A DNA stretch of 43,166 nt, from NCBI GenBank assembly GCA_947303855.1, contig CAMYZO010000021.1:1-43166 (forward strand), written 5' to 3'. A program made the position numbers and the translations under genes. Position 1 is the stretch's first letter. Each line of letters opens with the position of its first letter. Source of the DNA: an uncultured Prevotellaceae bacterium (lineage in GTDB: Bacteria > Bacteroidota > Bacteroidia > Bacteroidales > Bacteroidaceae). The notes beneath the pieces are model-generated. The model was not told the DNA's origin. It did no database searches and saw only the letters and a list, made by a program, of their open reading frames with translations. This document shows, in pieces, positions 9,042 to 17,910 of the stretch.

Positions 9042-10313
9042 TTATCTTATCTTCAGGGTTATAATGGTCAGGGCCGCCAGGATGATAGTGACAATCCAGA
9101 AGCGGAACGTGATTTTCGACTCATGGAACTGCCGCTTAGGCCAGCCGCGCAGGATATAGTGACTGGTGGGGTCGAGCTGCGAGTCCAGACGGCGGAAGTT
9201 GTCGTGGATGGGAGTGGCACGGAACACGCGCACACGCTTGCCCTTCTTCTTCATCAGCTTAAACCACTGCGTCTGGATGATGACGCTGAGACTCTCGACG
9301 AAGAAGATGCCGCAGAGGATGGGCAGCAGCAGCTCCTTGTGGATGATGACAGCACAGACACCGATGATGCCGCCAATGGTCAGCGAGCCCGTGTCGCCCA
9401 TGAATATCTGAGCAGGATAGGCGTTGTACCACAGGAAGCCTATCATGGCACCGATAAAGGCTGAGAGGAACACTACCAGCTCCTCGGCATGGGGGATATA
9501 CATCAGGTCGAAATAGGCCGCATAGACGATATGGCCCGACACGTATGAGAAGATGAGCAGCGCCACACCGATGATGGCAGAGTTGCCGGCACACATGCCG
9601 TCCATGCCGTCGTTGAGGTTGGCACCGTTGGAGACGGCCGTTACCACCAGAATGGTCAGCACGACAAAGAGCACCCAGCCGGCAGCCACCTTGTAGTCGC
9701 CCAGGAAAGACATCACCTCAGAGTAGTTCAGGTTGTGGTTCTTGACAAACGGGATGGTGGTCTTCAGTGACTTCACCGCCTCAGCCTTGTGCTTCACCAC
9801 CACCTCCTGGTTCTGCTGCTGCACGCTGACGTTCTCGCGTACCACAGCGTCGGGGCTGAGCCACAGCGTCAGGCCCACAATAAAGCCTATCGACACCTGC
9901 CCTACAATCTTGTACTTGCCTTTCAGTCCTTCCTTGTTTTTGCGGAACACCTTGATATAGTCGTCCATGAAGCCGAGGAAGCCCAGCCAGACGGTGGTGA
10001 CCACCATCAGAATGATGTAGATATTGCGGATGCGGGCTAAGAGCAGCACGGGTATGAGTATGGCCACGATGATGATGATGCCGCCCATGGTGGGCACACC
10101 CTTCTTGTCGACGCCAAACGGGTCAGTGATGACGTCGCGCGGAATCTCGTAAATTTTCTTGCGACGCATGAACTTGATGAAGAACTCACCAAACCACGCC
10201 GAGATGACCAGCGCCAGAATGAGCGTCAGCAGCGAACGGAACGAGATGTACGACCACAGGTGAGAGCCGGGGATATCGTACTGCTCCAGGAAACGGAAGA
10301 GATAGTATAGCAT
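9042..10313 (-). CDS. mraY: Phospho-MurNAc-pentapeptide transferase MraY
   Basis: Integral membrane enzyme that transfers phospho-MurNAc-pentapeptide to undecaprenyl phosphate to give lipid I. The 423-residue protein has about ten transmembrane helices. It also has the family motifs GVPTMGG (about 73-79), the metal-binding DDYIK, NLNDGMDG, the FMGDTGSL loop near residue 310 and the C-terminal PIHDNFRR. It exceeds the roughly 360 residues of E. coli MraY because of a loop after helix 4 (about residues 152-205), a feature I believe common in Bacteroidota. A 22-bp repeat separates it from murE, and a hairpin separates it from murD. Confidence 0.97.
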   Translation of the reverse strand: MLYYLFRFLEQYDIPGSHLWSYISFRSLLTLILALVISAWFGEFFIKFMRRKKIYEIPRDVITDPFGVDKKGVPTMGGIIIIVAILIPVLLLARIRNIYIILMVVTTVWLGFLGFMDDYIKVFRKNKEGLKGKYKIVGQVSIGFIVGLTLWLSPDAVVRENVSVQQQNQEVVVKHKAEAVKSLKTTIPFVKNHNLNYSEVMSFLGDYKVAAGWVLFVVLTILVVTAVSNGANLNDGMDGMCAGNSAIIGVALLIFSYVSGHIVYAAYFDLMYIPHAEELVVFLSAFIGAMIGFLWYNAYPAQIFMGDTGSLTIGGIIGVCAVIIHKELLLPILCGIFFVESLSVIIQTQWFKLMKKKGKRVRVFRATPIHDNFRRLDSQLDPTSHYILRGWPKRQFHESKITFRFWIVTIILAALTIITLKIR

Positions 10314-10320
10314 CTTTTAT

Positions 10321-10393
10321 ATTTACGATTTAGCGATTTTCGATTTACGATTTAGCGATTTTCGATTTTCGATTTACGATTTAGCGATTTTCG
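10321..10393. repeat. 22-bp repeat between murE and mraY
   Basis: Three perfect copies of a 22-bp unit (ATTTACGATTTAGCG followed by ATTTTCG) lie at 10321-10342, 10343-10364 and 10372-10393, with one extra ATTTTCG heptamer between the second and third. They fill the spacer up to the murE stop codon. The heptamer vocabulary matches the ftsQ-ftsA junction repeat. Confidence 0.95.
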
Positions 10394-10398
10394 ATTTA

Positions 10399-11853
10399 CT
10401 ATTGATTGGCAAAGCACTCGCGCACTACCTCGTGGTCGTCGAAATGATGCTTCACGCCCTGAATCTCCTGATAGTCCTCATGGCCTTTGCCGGCAATCAG
10501 GATGACATCGCCCCGCTGGGCCATCATACAGGCCGTACGGATGGCCTCGCGGCGGTCAACGATGCTGATAACCTTGCGCATCTGCTTCTGGTCAAGTCCG
10601 GCCAGCATGTCGTTGATAATGTCCTGCGGCTCCTCAAAGCGGGGGTTGTCGCTGGTAATGATGACACGGTCGCTCTGGCGGACTGCCTCCTGAGCCATCA
10701 GCGGGCGCTTGCCTTTGTCGCGGTTGCCGCCGGCACCGCAGACGGTGATGACCTGCCCCTTGCCGTCAAGCACCTCGTGGATAGCGCCAAGCACATTGGC
10801 CAGCGCATCGGGGGTATGGGCGTAGTCGACGATGGCGGTGTAGCCCTCCGGCGAACGGATGGGGTCAAGCCGTCCGTTGACGCTCTTCAGCGTGCTCATC
10901 ACCACCAGGATATCCTCTGGCTGCTTGCCCAGCATGACAGCAGCGCCATAGACGCAAAGCAGATTGGACACGTTAAACTTACCTATGAACTGCACCCCCA
11001 CCTCGCGGCCGTCCATCTCAAGATACATACCCTCGAAGTGGGCCTCAATGATACGGGCACGGTAGTCGGCCATCGTCCGTGTGGAGTAGGTCTTAACGGT
11101 GGCCTTCGTGTTCTGCACCATGAACAGGCCGTTCTTGTCGTCGAGATTGGTGATGGCAAAGGCATCCTTGTCGAGACCGTCAAAGAACATTTTCTTTGCC
11201 TGACGGTAGTTCTCCACCGTCTTGTGATAGTCCAGATGGTCGCGGGTGAGGTTGGTAAACAAACCACCGGCAAACTTCAGTCCACCGATACGGCGCTGGG
11301 CAATGGCGTGGCTGGAGCACTCCATGAAGGCATACTCGCAACCGGCCTCCACCATGCGTGCCAAAAGGGCGTTCAGCTCAATGGGGTCAGGGGTGGTATG
11401 GCTGGCGGGTACAGGCTCGTCTTCAATGTAGTTGCACACGGTAGAGAGCAGACCGCAGCGATGCCCCATCTGGCGGAACATATTATATAATAAGGTGGCG
11501 ATGGTGGTCTTGCCATTAGTGCCGGTGACACCGACCAGCTTCAACCGGCGCGACGGGTTGCCATAGAACTGGGTGGCCACCTCGCCTACACAGTACTCCG
11601 TAGACTCGACAGCCACATAGGTGACTCCCTCTGTGCGCTTGGTAGGCAGGCTCTCGCAAAGGATGGCGACAGCGCCCTGCTCAATAGCCTTGTTGATAAA
11701 CCTGTGACCGTCGGTCTGGGTGCCGGGGACGGCCACAAACAGATGACCAGCGGCAATGCGGCGGGAGTCGATGTTGACACCCGTTATCTCTACGTCATCA
11801 CGGCCGATGAGGTTCAGCACGTCGACATTCTTCAGTAACTCACTCAGTTTCAT
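10399..11853 (-). CDS. murE: UDP-MurNAc-tripeptide synthetase MurE (meso-DAP adding)
   Basis: Cytoplasmic Mur ligase adding the third amino acid of the peptide stem. The 484-residue sequence has the P-loop [12 protein letters not shown] (about 110-121), the [10 protein letters not shown] segment, [10 protein letters not shown] and the motif DNPR (within [10 protein letters not shown], about 402). DNPR is the known signature for meso-diaminopimelate as substrate; lysine enzymes differ there. It therefore predicts a Gram-negative-type DAP peptidoglycan. It lies 15 bp after ftsI and is followed by a repeat tract before mraY. murF, usual next to murE in Proteobacteria, is absent here. Confidence 0.97.
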   Translation of the reverse strand: MKLSELLKNVDVLNLIGRDDVEITGVNIDSRRIAAGHLFVAVPGTQTDGHRFINKAIEQGAVAILCESLPTKRTEGVTYVAVESTEYCVGEVATQFYGNPSRRLKLVGVTGTNGKTTIATLLYNMFRQMGHRCGLLSTVCNYIEDEPVPASHTTPDPIELNALLARMVEAGCEYAFMECSSHAIAQRRIGGLKFAGGLFTNLTRDHLDYHKTVENYRQAKKMFFDGLDKDAFAITNLDDKNGLFMVQNTKATVKTYSTRTMADYRARIIEAHFEGMYLEMDGREVGVQFIGKFNVSNLLCVYGAAVMLGKQPEDILVVMSTLKSVNGRLDPIRSPEGYTAIVDYAHTPDALANVLGAIHEVLDGKGQVITVCGAGGNRDKGKRPLMAQEAVRQSDRVIITSDNPRFEEPQDIINDMLAGLDQKQMRKVISIVDRREAIRTACMMAQRGDVILIAGKGHEDYQEIQGVKHHFDDHEVVRECFANQ

Positions 11854-11868
11854 ATCTTCCTTGTCTTT

Positions 11869-13983
11869 TTATATTTCCATAAACAGTTCGCAGGCTATAC
11901 CGGAAGTCAGCGGTTTGCCGGCTGCTATACTCTGAGACTTCACCCTGCCACGACCATGGATGGTCACCTTCACGCCACGGCTCTCCAACTCATAGACAGC
12001 ATCGCGGGCGCCCATACCTGTCACGTCGGGCATGATGTCACGCGGCGTCTCGGCCATGTCGGCCGTCGGACCATTGACACCCAGACGGCTCAGGACATAA
12101 GAGGCATCGGCCGTACTGCCCACCTTCACCTCAGGGGTGAAGTTAGAGGTGGAGTCGCGTACATCTTCAACAAGGCGCTTCACATTCTGCGCCATGACGC
12201 CCTCGGCAATATGGCGGAACACCACACCGCTCATGCCGCCACCCGAAGCGGGAAGACCCGTCTTACGCAAGCAGACAATGCACGAATAGCGCGGCGCGTC
12301 GGCAGGGAAGAAACCGGCAAACGACAGCCAGTAGCGCGTGGTGCCTGAGTGATAGCTGCCATGCTCGTCGGCAATCTGGGCTGTGCCAGTCTTACCTGCC
12401 ACCTTGAAGGCCTTCGACAGCGGACCGGCCTTGCGGCCCAGTCCCTGACTGACGACATGCTCCAGGATGGTCTGCATCTTCTTGATGGTCTCGGGCTTGG
12501 CAATGCGCTCCTTCAGCACTACGGGCGGGAACTCCCTGAGGGTCTCGCCGTCCTTCACCAGTTTGGTGACAAAACGGGGCTGCATCATACACCCGTCATT
12601 GGCAATGGCATTATAGAAGGCCAGCGTATTGATAGGTGCAATCTGTGTCTCGTAGCCGATGGACATCCAGGGGAGCGTGGTCTTACTCCAGTATTTTGAA
12701 CGGTCAGTGGTCTTCGTATCCACGTCACGGATGTTAGGACGGCGGTAGCCCACCAACGGGAGCCGGAGGTCTTCGGCAATGCCCACGCGGCGCAGGCCCT
12801 CGACATACTTCTCGGGATGGCCGCCATAGAACTTGTCGATGACATAGCTCGTGCCGATATTGGAGCTGACCTCCAGCGTACGGGCCACATTGATGTCCTG
12901 ATAACCGCCTCGGCGCCAGTTATGGTCCTTCATCCAGCGGCCGTGCATCTCCATCACGCCACTGCCCGTATGGATAACATAGTTGGTGTCGTTGGGAATG
13001 ACCCCATCGTCGAGTGCCACGAGAATGGAAGCCACCTTGAACACCGAACCTGGCTCACAGCGGTAACTGATGGCCGAATTGATGGCCTCGGCATACTGGC
13101 CATTGGGCATGCGCATCATATTGACGATGGCCTTGACGTCGCCTGTCTTCACCTCCATCAGAATGGCTACACCCATCTCGGCATTCACCTCGGGCAGTTT
13201 CATTTCCTCGATAAGGGCACGTTCGGCGATATCCTGCATGCCGACATCGATAGTCGTCACGATATCGGCACCGTCAACGGGTGGCTGCTCGGTGATGTTC
13301 ATAATCTTATTGAGCACCTTCTGACGGTGTACCAAGCCGTTCTGACCGCGCAACAGCGAGTCGTACGACAGTTCCAGACCGCAATAGGCTGAATCTTTCT
13401 CGCCAAACATGACACCCACCGTGCGCTGAGCCAGTGAACCGAAGGGACGGTTACGGGCATTGAACTCCTCCCAATGGAAGCCGCTCTTATACTTGCTCAT
13501 ACGGAAGACGGGCAACTTGCGCACCTCGCTGAAGGTGTTATAGTTGATACGCCGCTTCCAGATGGGCCAGTGACGTGAGCCGACACCGCTCTTGGTCTCC
13601 TTCAGACGACCCTGCTCCAGATGGGCACGAAACTCGTCGGCCGACATTTCGGGGAAAATCTCGTTCAGGCCTATACAGATACTGTCGAGCTTCAGCTGCC
13701 AAAGCGAGTCACGCTCTGCTCCGCCAGTCTGGAAATCCATGTATATCTTGTACTCAGGAATGCTACTGGCCATCAGCTGTCCGTCGCAGCTCAGAATGTT
13801 GCCACGGTTGGGCTTCACGGGGATGGAGTCATGCTTCAGCTGCTCCTGCACCGTTGCCCAGTAGCTTTTCTCGGCCGTCATGATATAGAAGGCCTTGGCT
13901 ACAATGCAAACACCCACCAATGTAAGCAACGCCGCAATGAAAAAATAGCGCTGCATCACCTTACCGCTGTTAAACTTACTCAT
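11869..13983 (-). CDS. ftsI: Septal peptidoglycan transpeptidase FtsI (PBP3-like) with PASTA domain
   Basis: Class B penicillin-binding protein that cross-links septal peptidoglycan, partner of FtsW. One N-terminal transmembrane helix (about 12-32) precedes a pedestal domain. The transpeptidase domain has SxxK at 313-316 (SVFK, nucleophile S313), SSN at 373-375 and KTGT at 531-534. A C-terminal PASTA-like domain (about 648-704) begins with MPDVTGMGARDAVYELES. At 704 residues it is longer than E. coli FtsI (588) because of the PASTA domain. Its ATG overlaps the ftsL stop by 4 bp, which indicates translational coupling. Confidence 0.97.
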   Translation of the reverse strand: MSKFNSGKVMQRYFFIAALLTLVGVCIVAKAFYIMTAEKSYWATVQEQLKHDSIPVKPNRGNILSCDGQLMASSIPEYKIYMDFQTGGAERDSLWQLKLDSICIGLNEIFPEMSADEFRAHLEQGRLKETKSGVGSRHWPIWKRRINYNTFSEVRKLPVFRMSKYKSGFHWEEFNARNRPFGSLAQRTVGVMFGEKDSAYCGLELSYDSLLRGQNGLVHRQKVLNKIMNITEQPPVDGADIVTTIDVGMQDIAERALIEEMKLPEVNAEMGVAILMEVKTGDVKAIVNMMRMPNGQYAEAINSAISYRCEPGSVFKVASILVALDDGVIPNDTNYVIHTGSGVMEMHGRWMKDHNWRRGGYQDINVARTLEVSSNIGTSYVIDKFYGGHPEKYVEGLRRVGIAEDLRLPLVGYRRPNIRDVDTKTTDRSKYWSKTTLPWMSIGYETQIAPINTLAFYNAIANDGCMMQPRFVTKLVKDGETLREFPPVVLKERIAKPETIKKMQTILEHVVSQGLGRKAGPLSKAFKVAGKTGTAQIADEHGSYHSGTTRYWLSFAGFFPADAPRYSCIVCLRKTGLPASGGGMSGVVFRHIAEGVMAQNVKRLVEDVRDSTSNFTPEVKVGSTADASYVLSRLGVNGPTADMAETPRDIMPDVTGMGARDAVYELESRGVKVTIHGRGRVKSQSIAAGKPLTSGIACELFMEI

Positions 13984-14450
13984 TCGTCACCTCCGCTTAA
14001 AAAACCCTTCTCAGGTACATTAATAATATATGGCGGCTGGTCGCTGACATGCAGCAACGAGTCGTGGTTCTGACGGAGTTTCTCCAGCACCTGACTCTCA
14101 CGGCAACGCTCCGTCAGCGTGCTCGAGCTGGACAATGCCTTGTACTTGGCGTCCTTCAACTGCCCCTCCATCTTGTCAATCAATATCATATCCTGCTGGC
14201 ACTGGTAGCGAAAGGCCACATATACCACCGTGAAGAAAACAACCAGCACGAGCGTCCAGATGTTGCGACGCACCAGTTCGGCTGTCAGAATATCACCTCC
14301 CAGAATCTTGCGCAGCGTCAGCGTACCTACGGGGATGGTATCATCCTCGCTCACACGCTTCTTAAGCTCCTTCAGACGATCCAGTGTATGTACCTCAGGC
14401 GCCTGCTGTTCGACCTTAACCTCTTGCTCTTTTACCTCTTCATCTGCCAT
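13980..14450 (-). CDS. ftsL: FtsL-like bitopic division protein
   Basis: A 156-residue protein with a charged cytoplasmic segment (1-75), one transmembrane helix (NIWTLVLVVFFTVVYVAF, about 83-100) and a periplasmic helix likely to form a coiled coil (about 105-145). That topology and its place between rsmH and ftsI match FtsL, which recruits and activates FtsWI. FtsL sequences diverge too quickly for a motif-based call, so identity rests on context. The cytoplasmic arm is much longer than in E. coli FtsL. The gene overlaps ftsI by ATGA and begins 1 bp after rsmH. Confidence 0.85.
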   Translation of the reverse strand: MADEEVKEQEVKVEQQAPEVHTLDRLKELKKRVSEDDTIPVGTLTLRKILGGDILTAELVRRNIWTLVLVVFFTVVYVAFRYQCQQDMILIDKMEGQLKDAKYKALSSSSTLTERCRESQVLEKLRQNHDSLLHVSDQPPYIINVPEKGFLSGGDE

Positions 14451-14451
14451 A

Positions 14452-15369
14452 TCACAGTTTCTCAGCTATTCTCAACTTGGCACTACGACTACGCGGGTTG
14501 CGCTGCTGCTCTGCCTCGTCAGGTATTATCACCTTATTATTCACTATCCGCAGGGGAGCCGTGCTCCTGCCGAAGAAGTCTTGCTCCAAACGGCCCTCGG
14601 CATTGCCTGCCCGCATCATATTTTTCACCAGCCGGTCTTCCAGCGAGTGGTAGGTAATGACCGACAGACGACCGCCGTCAGCCAACAGCTCAACCGCTCC
14701 GGAGAGGAGCTCCTTCAAGGACTCCATCTCGTGGTTCACCTCTATCCGCAAGGCCTGGAACAGCTTGGCCATGTCCTTCTTCTCGCGCTCCTGACGGAAG
14801 AGTGTGCCCACTGCCTGCATCAGGTCGCCGGCCGTGACTATGGGTTGCTGACTCCGGGCCTTGACAATCAGGGCGGCCATTCGCCGGGCCTGTTTCAGCT
14901 CGCCATATAGGTAGAGCACGTCAGCGAGCTGTTCCTCGCTGTAGGTGTTGACCACATCGGCAGCTGTCATGCCAGAGCGTTTGTTCATGCGCATGTCGAG
15001 TGGCGCATCGCCAAAGCGGAATGAGAAGCCGCGGGTCTCATCGTCAAAGTGGTGACTCGACACCCCAAGGTCGGCAAGCAAACCGTCTATCTTTTCCACA
15101 CCGAAGTAGCGCATCCATTGCTTTACATATCTAAAGTTGCTGCGGACAAAGGTAAATCTATCATCGCTGACGATATTTTTCTCAGCATCGGCATCCTGGT
15201 CGAAACCGTAGAGATGTCCCTGCGGCCCCAGGCGACGCAGTACCTCGCGACTGTGGCCACCACCGCCAAAGGTCGCATCAATATATACACCGCCTGACCG
15301 AATGGCCAAGCCGTCAATGCTCTCCTTCAGGAGCACTGGTACGTGGTATGTCTCTGCTGTGACAATCAT
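14452..15369 (-). CDS. rsmH: 16S rRNA (cytosine-1402-N4)-methyltransferase RsmH
   Basis: S-adenosylmethionine-dependent enzyme that methylates N4 of C1402 in 16S rRNA at the ribosomal P site; formerly MraW. The 305-residue protein has the SAM-binding loop DATFGGGGHS at 31-40, GLLADLGVSSHHFDD (about 95-109), the segment PLDMRMN and the C-terminal VITYHSLEDRLVK. It is the second gene of the cluster, 5 bp after mraZ. Its start MIVTAETYHVPVLL matches the family N-terminus. Confidence 0.98.
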   Translation of the reverse strand: MIVTAETYHVPVLLKESIDGLAIRSGGVYIDATFGGGGHSREVLRRLGPQGHLYGFDQDADAEKNIVSDDRFTFVRSNFRYVKQWMRYFGVEKIDGLLADLGVSSHHFDDETRGFSFRFGDAPLDMRMNKRSGMTAADVVNTYSEEQLADVLYLYGELKQARRMAALIVKARSQQPIVTAGDLMQAVGTLFRQEREKKDMAKLFQALRIEVNHEMESLKELLSGAVELLADGGRLSVITYHSLEDRLVKNMMRAGNAEGRLEQDFFGRSTAPLRIVNNKVIIPDEAEQQRNPRSRSAKLRIAEKL

Positions 15370-15374
15370 ATCGC

Positions 15375-15842
15375 TTATTGATTCACGGCGGGAACCGCCT
15401 CCTGCGTCATAATGCTTTCCAGTGCTTGCCCAAATTCTTCACTGCTTAATTGCGTTTCCGCCACTCGTTCGGCCGCCCATATCTCGATGGTATCGTCCAT
15501 GCCTATAAATTTGACATCCTGATTGATACCCGCTATCTGGAGATAACGGCGCGGTATGAGAAAACGGCCGTTACCATCGAGGACTACCATTTCCACTTCC
15601 GACACAAATTGGCGGAAAATCTTCTGATGCTGGGCATTATACCGGTTCAAGCGACTGCGTAATGCATCCAGCTGGTCGTTCCATACGCTTTCGGGGTAAA
15701 GTACCAGACAATCCTGGAAGATGTCTTTCCGCAACACCAGCACCTCACCGCCCGATGCTTGCAGCACCTTGCGGAACACGGCTGGCAGGAAGACCCTTCC
15801 TTTGGCATCAGCCCTGGCTTCTATGTTGCCCAAAAAACGCAT
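15375..15842 (-). CDS. mraZ: MraZ, transcriptional regulator of the dcw cluster
   Basis: SpoVT/AbrB-fold DNA-binding protein that forms rings and represses its own dcw promoter in the species studied. The 155-residue product starts MRFLGNIEARADAKGRVFLP, giving the first of two MraZ repeats (DAKGRVFLPAVFR). The second repeat reads DGNGRFLIPRRYLQIAG (about 87-103). An in-frame ATG at 15872 is rejected because it lies inside the -7 promoter box. The gene opens the cluster, and three phased GTGG repeats sit upstream as its probable operator. Confidence 0.96.
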   Translation of the reverse strand: MRFLGNIEARADAKGRVFLPAVFRKVLQASGGEVLVLRKDIFQDCLVLYPESVWNDQLDALRSRLNRYNAQHQKIFRQFVSEVEMVVLDGNGRFLIPRRYLQIAGINQDVKFIGMDDTIEIWAAERVAETQLSSEEFGQALESIMTQEAVPAVNQ

Positions 15843-15869
15843 TTTACCTTTTAATAAAGAAATCAGCCA

Positions 15870-15877
15870 CAAAGATA
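15870..15877 (-). promoter_or_regulatory. -7 box of the mraZ/dcw promoter
   Basis: Read on the minus strand this is TATCTTTG, matching the Bacteroidota consensus TAnnTTTG. It is 27 bp upstream of the mraZ ATG, a normal leader length. Confidence 0.75.
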
Positions 15878-15882
15878 AGCAT

Positions 15883-15912
15883 TTCTCCCCACATTACACC
15901 ACAATTCCCCAC
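15883..15912 (-). promoter_or_regulatory. Probable MraZ operator: three 10-bp-phased repeats
   Basis: Minus strand reads GTGGGGAATT, GTGGTGTAAT, GTGGGGAGAA consecutively, that is GTGG(G/T)G at an exact 10-bp period. MraZ in E. coli is known to bind TGGGN repeats separated by 5 bp, the same period. The array overlaps the expected -33 region of the mraZ promoter, which suits autorepression. Confidence 0.75.
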
Positions 15913-16007
15913 ATTTTTTGCAATTTAACATTAATTTATTGATTTGTGTGGTTTTTACGGGCTTCCGAACAATAAAAAAGCCTAATTCATGCACTTTTTC
16001 CCCAAAA

Positions 16008-16041
16008 TTGTGCCGAATGTCAAAGTTTTGTGCTACTTTTG
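16008..16041 (+). promoter_or_regulatory. Promoter of the glsA-glsB unit
   Basis: A -7 box TACTTTTG lies at 16034-16041, with a TTG at 16008-16010 about 23 bp upstream as a possible -33 element. The start codon follows 29 bp after the box. The remaining intergenic DNA between mraZ and glsA (about 15913-16007) is AT-rich, and I see no gene in it. Confidence 0.65.
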
Positions 16042-16070
16042 CAGGCCATAAGATGTCATGAATCAAAACA

Positions 16071-16895
16071 ATGGTTAACGTTACACCGAAGACAATAGAC
16101 ATTGAGAACATACTGAAAAACAAGATGGGTGCGAAGGCCAAACTCGTGCCCGGTTTTTTGGTTTCATGGCTCAAGCGCATTGTCCACCAAGACCAGGTAA
16201 ACGGATTCCTTTGGGACAACCGCGACAAAGTAGGAACAGAATGGCTGGAAGCCTGCGTCACCTATTTAGACACCACACTGGACATCGTCGGCTTAGAGAA
16301 CCTGCCAGACAAAAACGACGGACGACTCTACACCTTTGTTTCCAACCACCCCCTGGGCGGTGAAGACGGCGTAGCCCTGGGTGCCATCATCGGCCGTCAC
16401 TACGACGGACGCTTCCGCTACCTTGTCAACGACCTGCTAATGAACCTGCCGGGACTGGCACCTCTCTGCATACCCATCAACAAGACGGGCAAGCTGGGAC
16501 GCGACTTCCCCCATATGGTGGAAGCAGGCTTCCAGAGCAACAACCACATGCTGATGTTCCCCGCCGGTCTGTGCTCACGACGCAAGAACGGTATCATCCG
16601 CGACATCCCCTGGAAGAAGACCTTTATCAGCAAGAGCGTGGAGTACCAGCGCGACGTGGTACCCATCCACTTCGGAGGACAGAACTCTGACTTCTTCTAC
16701 CGTCTGGCCAACTTCTCCGACAAATGCCTGCCCTTTAACCTGGCCATGATATTTTTAGTCGATGAAATGTACAAAAACGTACACAAGACCTTCCGCGTAG
16801 CCATCGGCAAGCCTATCCCCTGGCAGACCTTCGACCAAAGCCGGAAACCGCAGGAATGGGCACAATGGGTACAAGAAAAAGTTTACGATCTATAA
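16071..16895 (+). CDS. glsA: GlsA-like O-acyltransferase (PlsC family), glycine lipid synthesis
   Basis: Membrane-associated lysophospholipid-acyltransferase-type enzyme. By analogy with Bacteroides thetaiotaomicron GlsA, it adds the second, ester-linked fatty acid to N-acyl-3-hydroxyacyl glycine. The 274-residue protein carries the acyltransferase block NHPLGGEDG (about 91-99), the H-x5-D version of the PlsC HX4D motif. FPAGLCSRR (about 162-170) corresponds to the glycine/arginine substrate-binding block. The gene ends 2 bp before the GNAT gene glsB, the same pairing as in Bacteroides. It might instead acylate another lyso-lipid. The symbol is assigned from domain plus neighbour, not from a search. 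Confidence 0.78.
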   Translation: MVNVTPKTIDIENILKNKMGAKAKLVPGFLVSWLKRIVHQDQVNGFLWDNRDKVGTEWLEACVTYLDTTLDIVGLENLPDKNDGRLYTFVSNHPLGGEDGVALGAIIGRHYDGRFRYLVNDLLMNLPGLAPLCIPINKTGKLGRDFPHMVEAGFQSNNHMLMFPAGLCSRRKNGIIRDIPWKKTFISKSVEYQRDVVPIHFGGQNSDFFYRLANFSDKCLPFNLAMIFLVDEMYKNVHKTFRVAIGKPIPWQTFDQSRKPQEWAQWVQEKVYDL

Positions 16896-16897
16896 AT

Positions 16898-17890
16898 ATG
16901 GAACAACCGATTATTGCCCCTATTGACAAGGAACTGCTGCTGAGTGAACTGACACCTGAGCGGCAGTTGCGAATGACGAACAAAAGCCACAACGAAATCT
17001 ACATCATCACCGCCCATAATGCGCCGAACGTCATGCGCGAGATAGGCCGGTTGCGTGAGATAGCCTTCCGCGAGGCTGGCGGAGGTACGGGCAAAGACTG
17101 CGACATTGACGAGTTTGACACCTGCGACAACTGCTACAAGCAGCTCATCGTCTGGAACCCGGAGGAGCAAGAGATTATCGGCGGCTACCGCTACATCCTC
17201 GGTTCTGACTGGGAGATTGACGACAAGGGACAGCCCATTTTGGCCACCAGCCACATGTTCCATTTTAGCGAGCGCTTCATCAGCGACTACCGCCCCTACA
17301 CCATCGAACTGGGACGCTCCTTCGTCTCACTGCCGTACCAGAGTTCGCGCAAGGGTGCCAAGAGCCTCTTCGCCCTCGACAACCTCTGGGACGGACTGGG
17401 TGCACTGACGGTCATCATGCCCAACGTGCGCTACTTCTTCGGAAAGATGACCATGTACCCCTCTTATATCCGCAAGGGACGCGACATGATTCTCTATTTC
17501 CTGAAGAAGTATTTCGATGACAAGGAGAACCTGATTATCCCGATGAAACCGCTGAAAATTGAAACGCCAGAGGAGGATCTCGACCGTTTGTTCTGCGGCA
17601 GCGATTTCAACGAGGACTACCGCATCCTGAACCGTGAGATCCGCGCCCTGGGCTATAACATCCCGCCGCTGGTCAATGCCTACATGAGTCTGTCACCGAC
17701 GATGAAACTCTTCGGCACCGCCATCAACTACGGCTTCGGCGACGTTGAGGAGACAGGCATCCTCATTGCCATCGACGAAATCTGGGACCAGAAGCGCGTG
17801 CGCCACATCGACTCTTTCATCCGCGAGCACCCCGAGGCACTGAAGATTACGAGCGGTGCCAACAAGATTGTGTACAAAGAAAAAAAGTAG
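16898..17890 (+). CDS. glsB: GlsB-like glycine N-acyltransferase (GNAT, Acetyltransf_5 type)
   Basis: A GNAT-fold N-acyltransferase of the hemolysin/OlsB-like group. In Bacteroides its homologue GlsB forms N-acyl-3-hydroxyacyl glycine (commendamide-type lipid), which GlsA then O-acylates. The 330-residue protein has the family landmarks REIAFREAGGGTGKDCDIDEFD (positions roughly 50-71, conserved Arg, Gly and Asp residues), the segment IVWNPEEQEIIGGYR, and ELGRSFV near residue 142. I start it at MEQPIIAPIDK (16898). An upstream in-frame ATG at 16856 would overlap glsA and adds unrelated residues. Glycine as the acceptor is inferred from the operon. Confidence 0.8.
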   Translation: MEQPIIAPIDKELLLSELTPERQLRMTNKSHNEIYIITAHNAPNVMREIGRLREIAFREAGGGTGKDCDIDEFDTCDNCYKQLIVWNPEEQEIIGGYRYILGSDWEIDDKGQPILATSHMFHFSERFISDYRPYTIELGRSFVSLPYQSSRKGAKSLFALDNLWDGLGALTVIMPNVRYFFGKMTMYPSYIRKGRDMILYFLKKYFDDKENLIIPMKPLKIETPEEDLDRLFCGSDFNEDYRILNREIRALGYNIPPLVNAYMSLSPTMKLFGTAINYGFGDVEETGILIAIDEIWDQKRVRHIDSFIREHPEALKITSGANKIVYKEKK

Positions 17891-17910
17891 TTGCCTTGTG
17901 GCAACTACTT
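17885..17910. terminator. Bidirectional terminator shared by glsB and the GH53 gene
   Basis: A perfect 11-bp inverted repeat (AAGTAGTTGCC, TTGT loop, GGCAACTACTT) lies between the convergent genes. On the minus strand the stem is followed by a T run, so termination of the GH53 transcript is best supported. The left arm contains the glsB TAG and the right arm contains the GH53 TAG. Confidence 0.85.

Noticed and set aside
15843..15872. Extended mraZ start at 15872
   Set aside because: The ATG lies in the TATCTTTG promoter box, so it could not be in the transcript. The family N-terminus begins at 15842.
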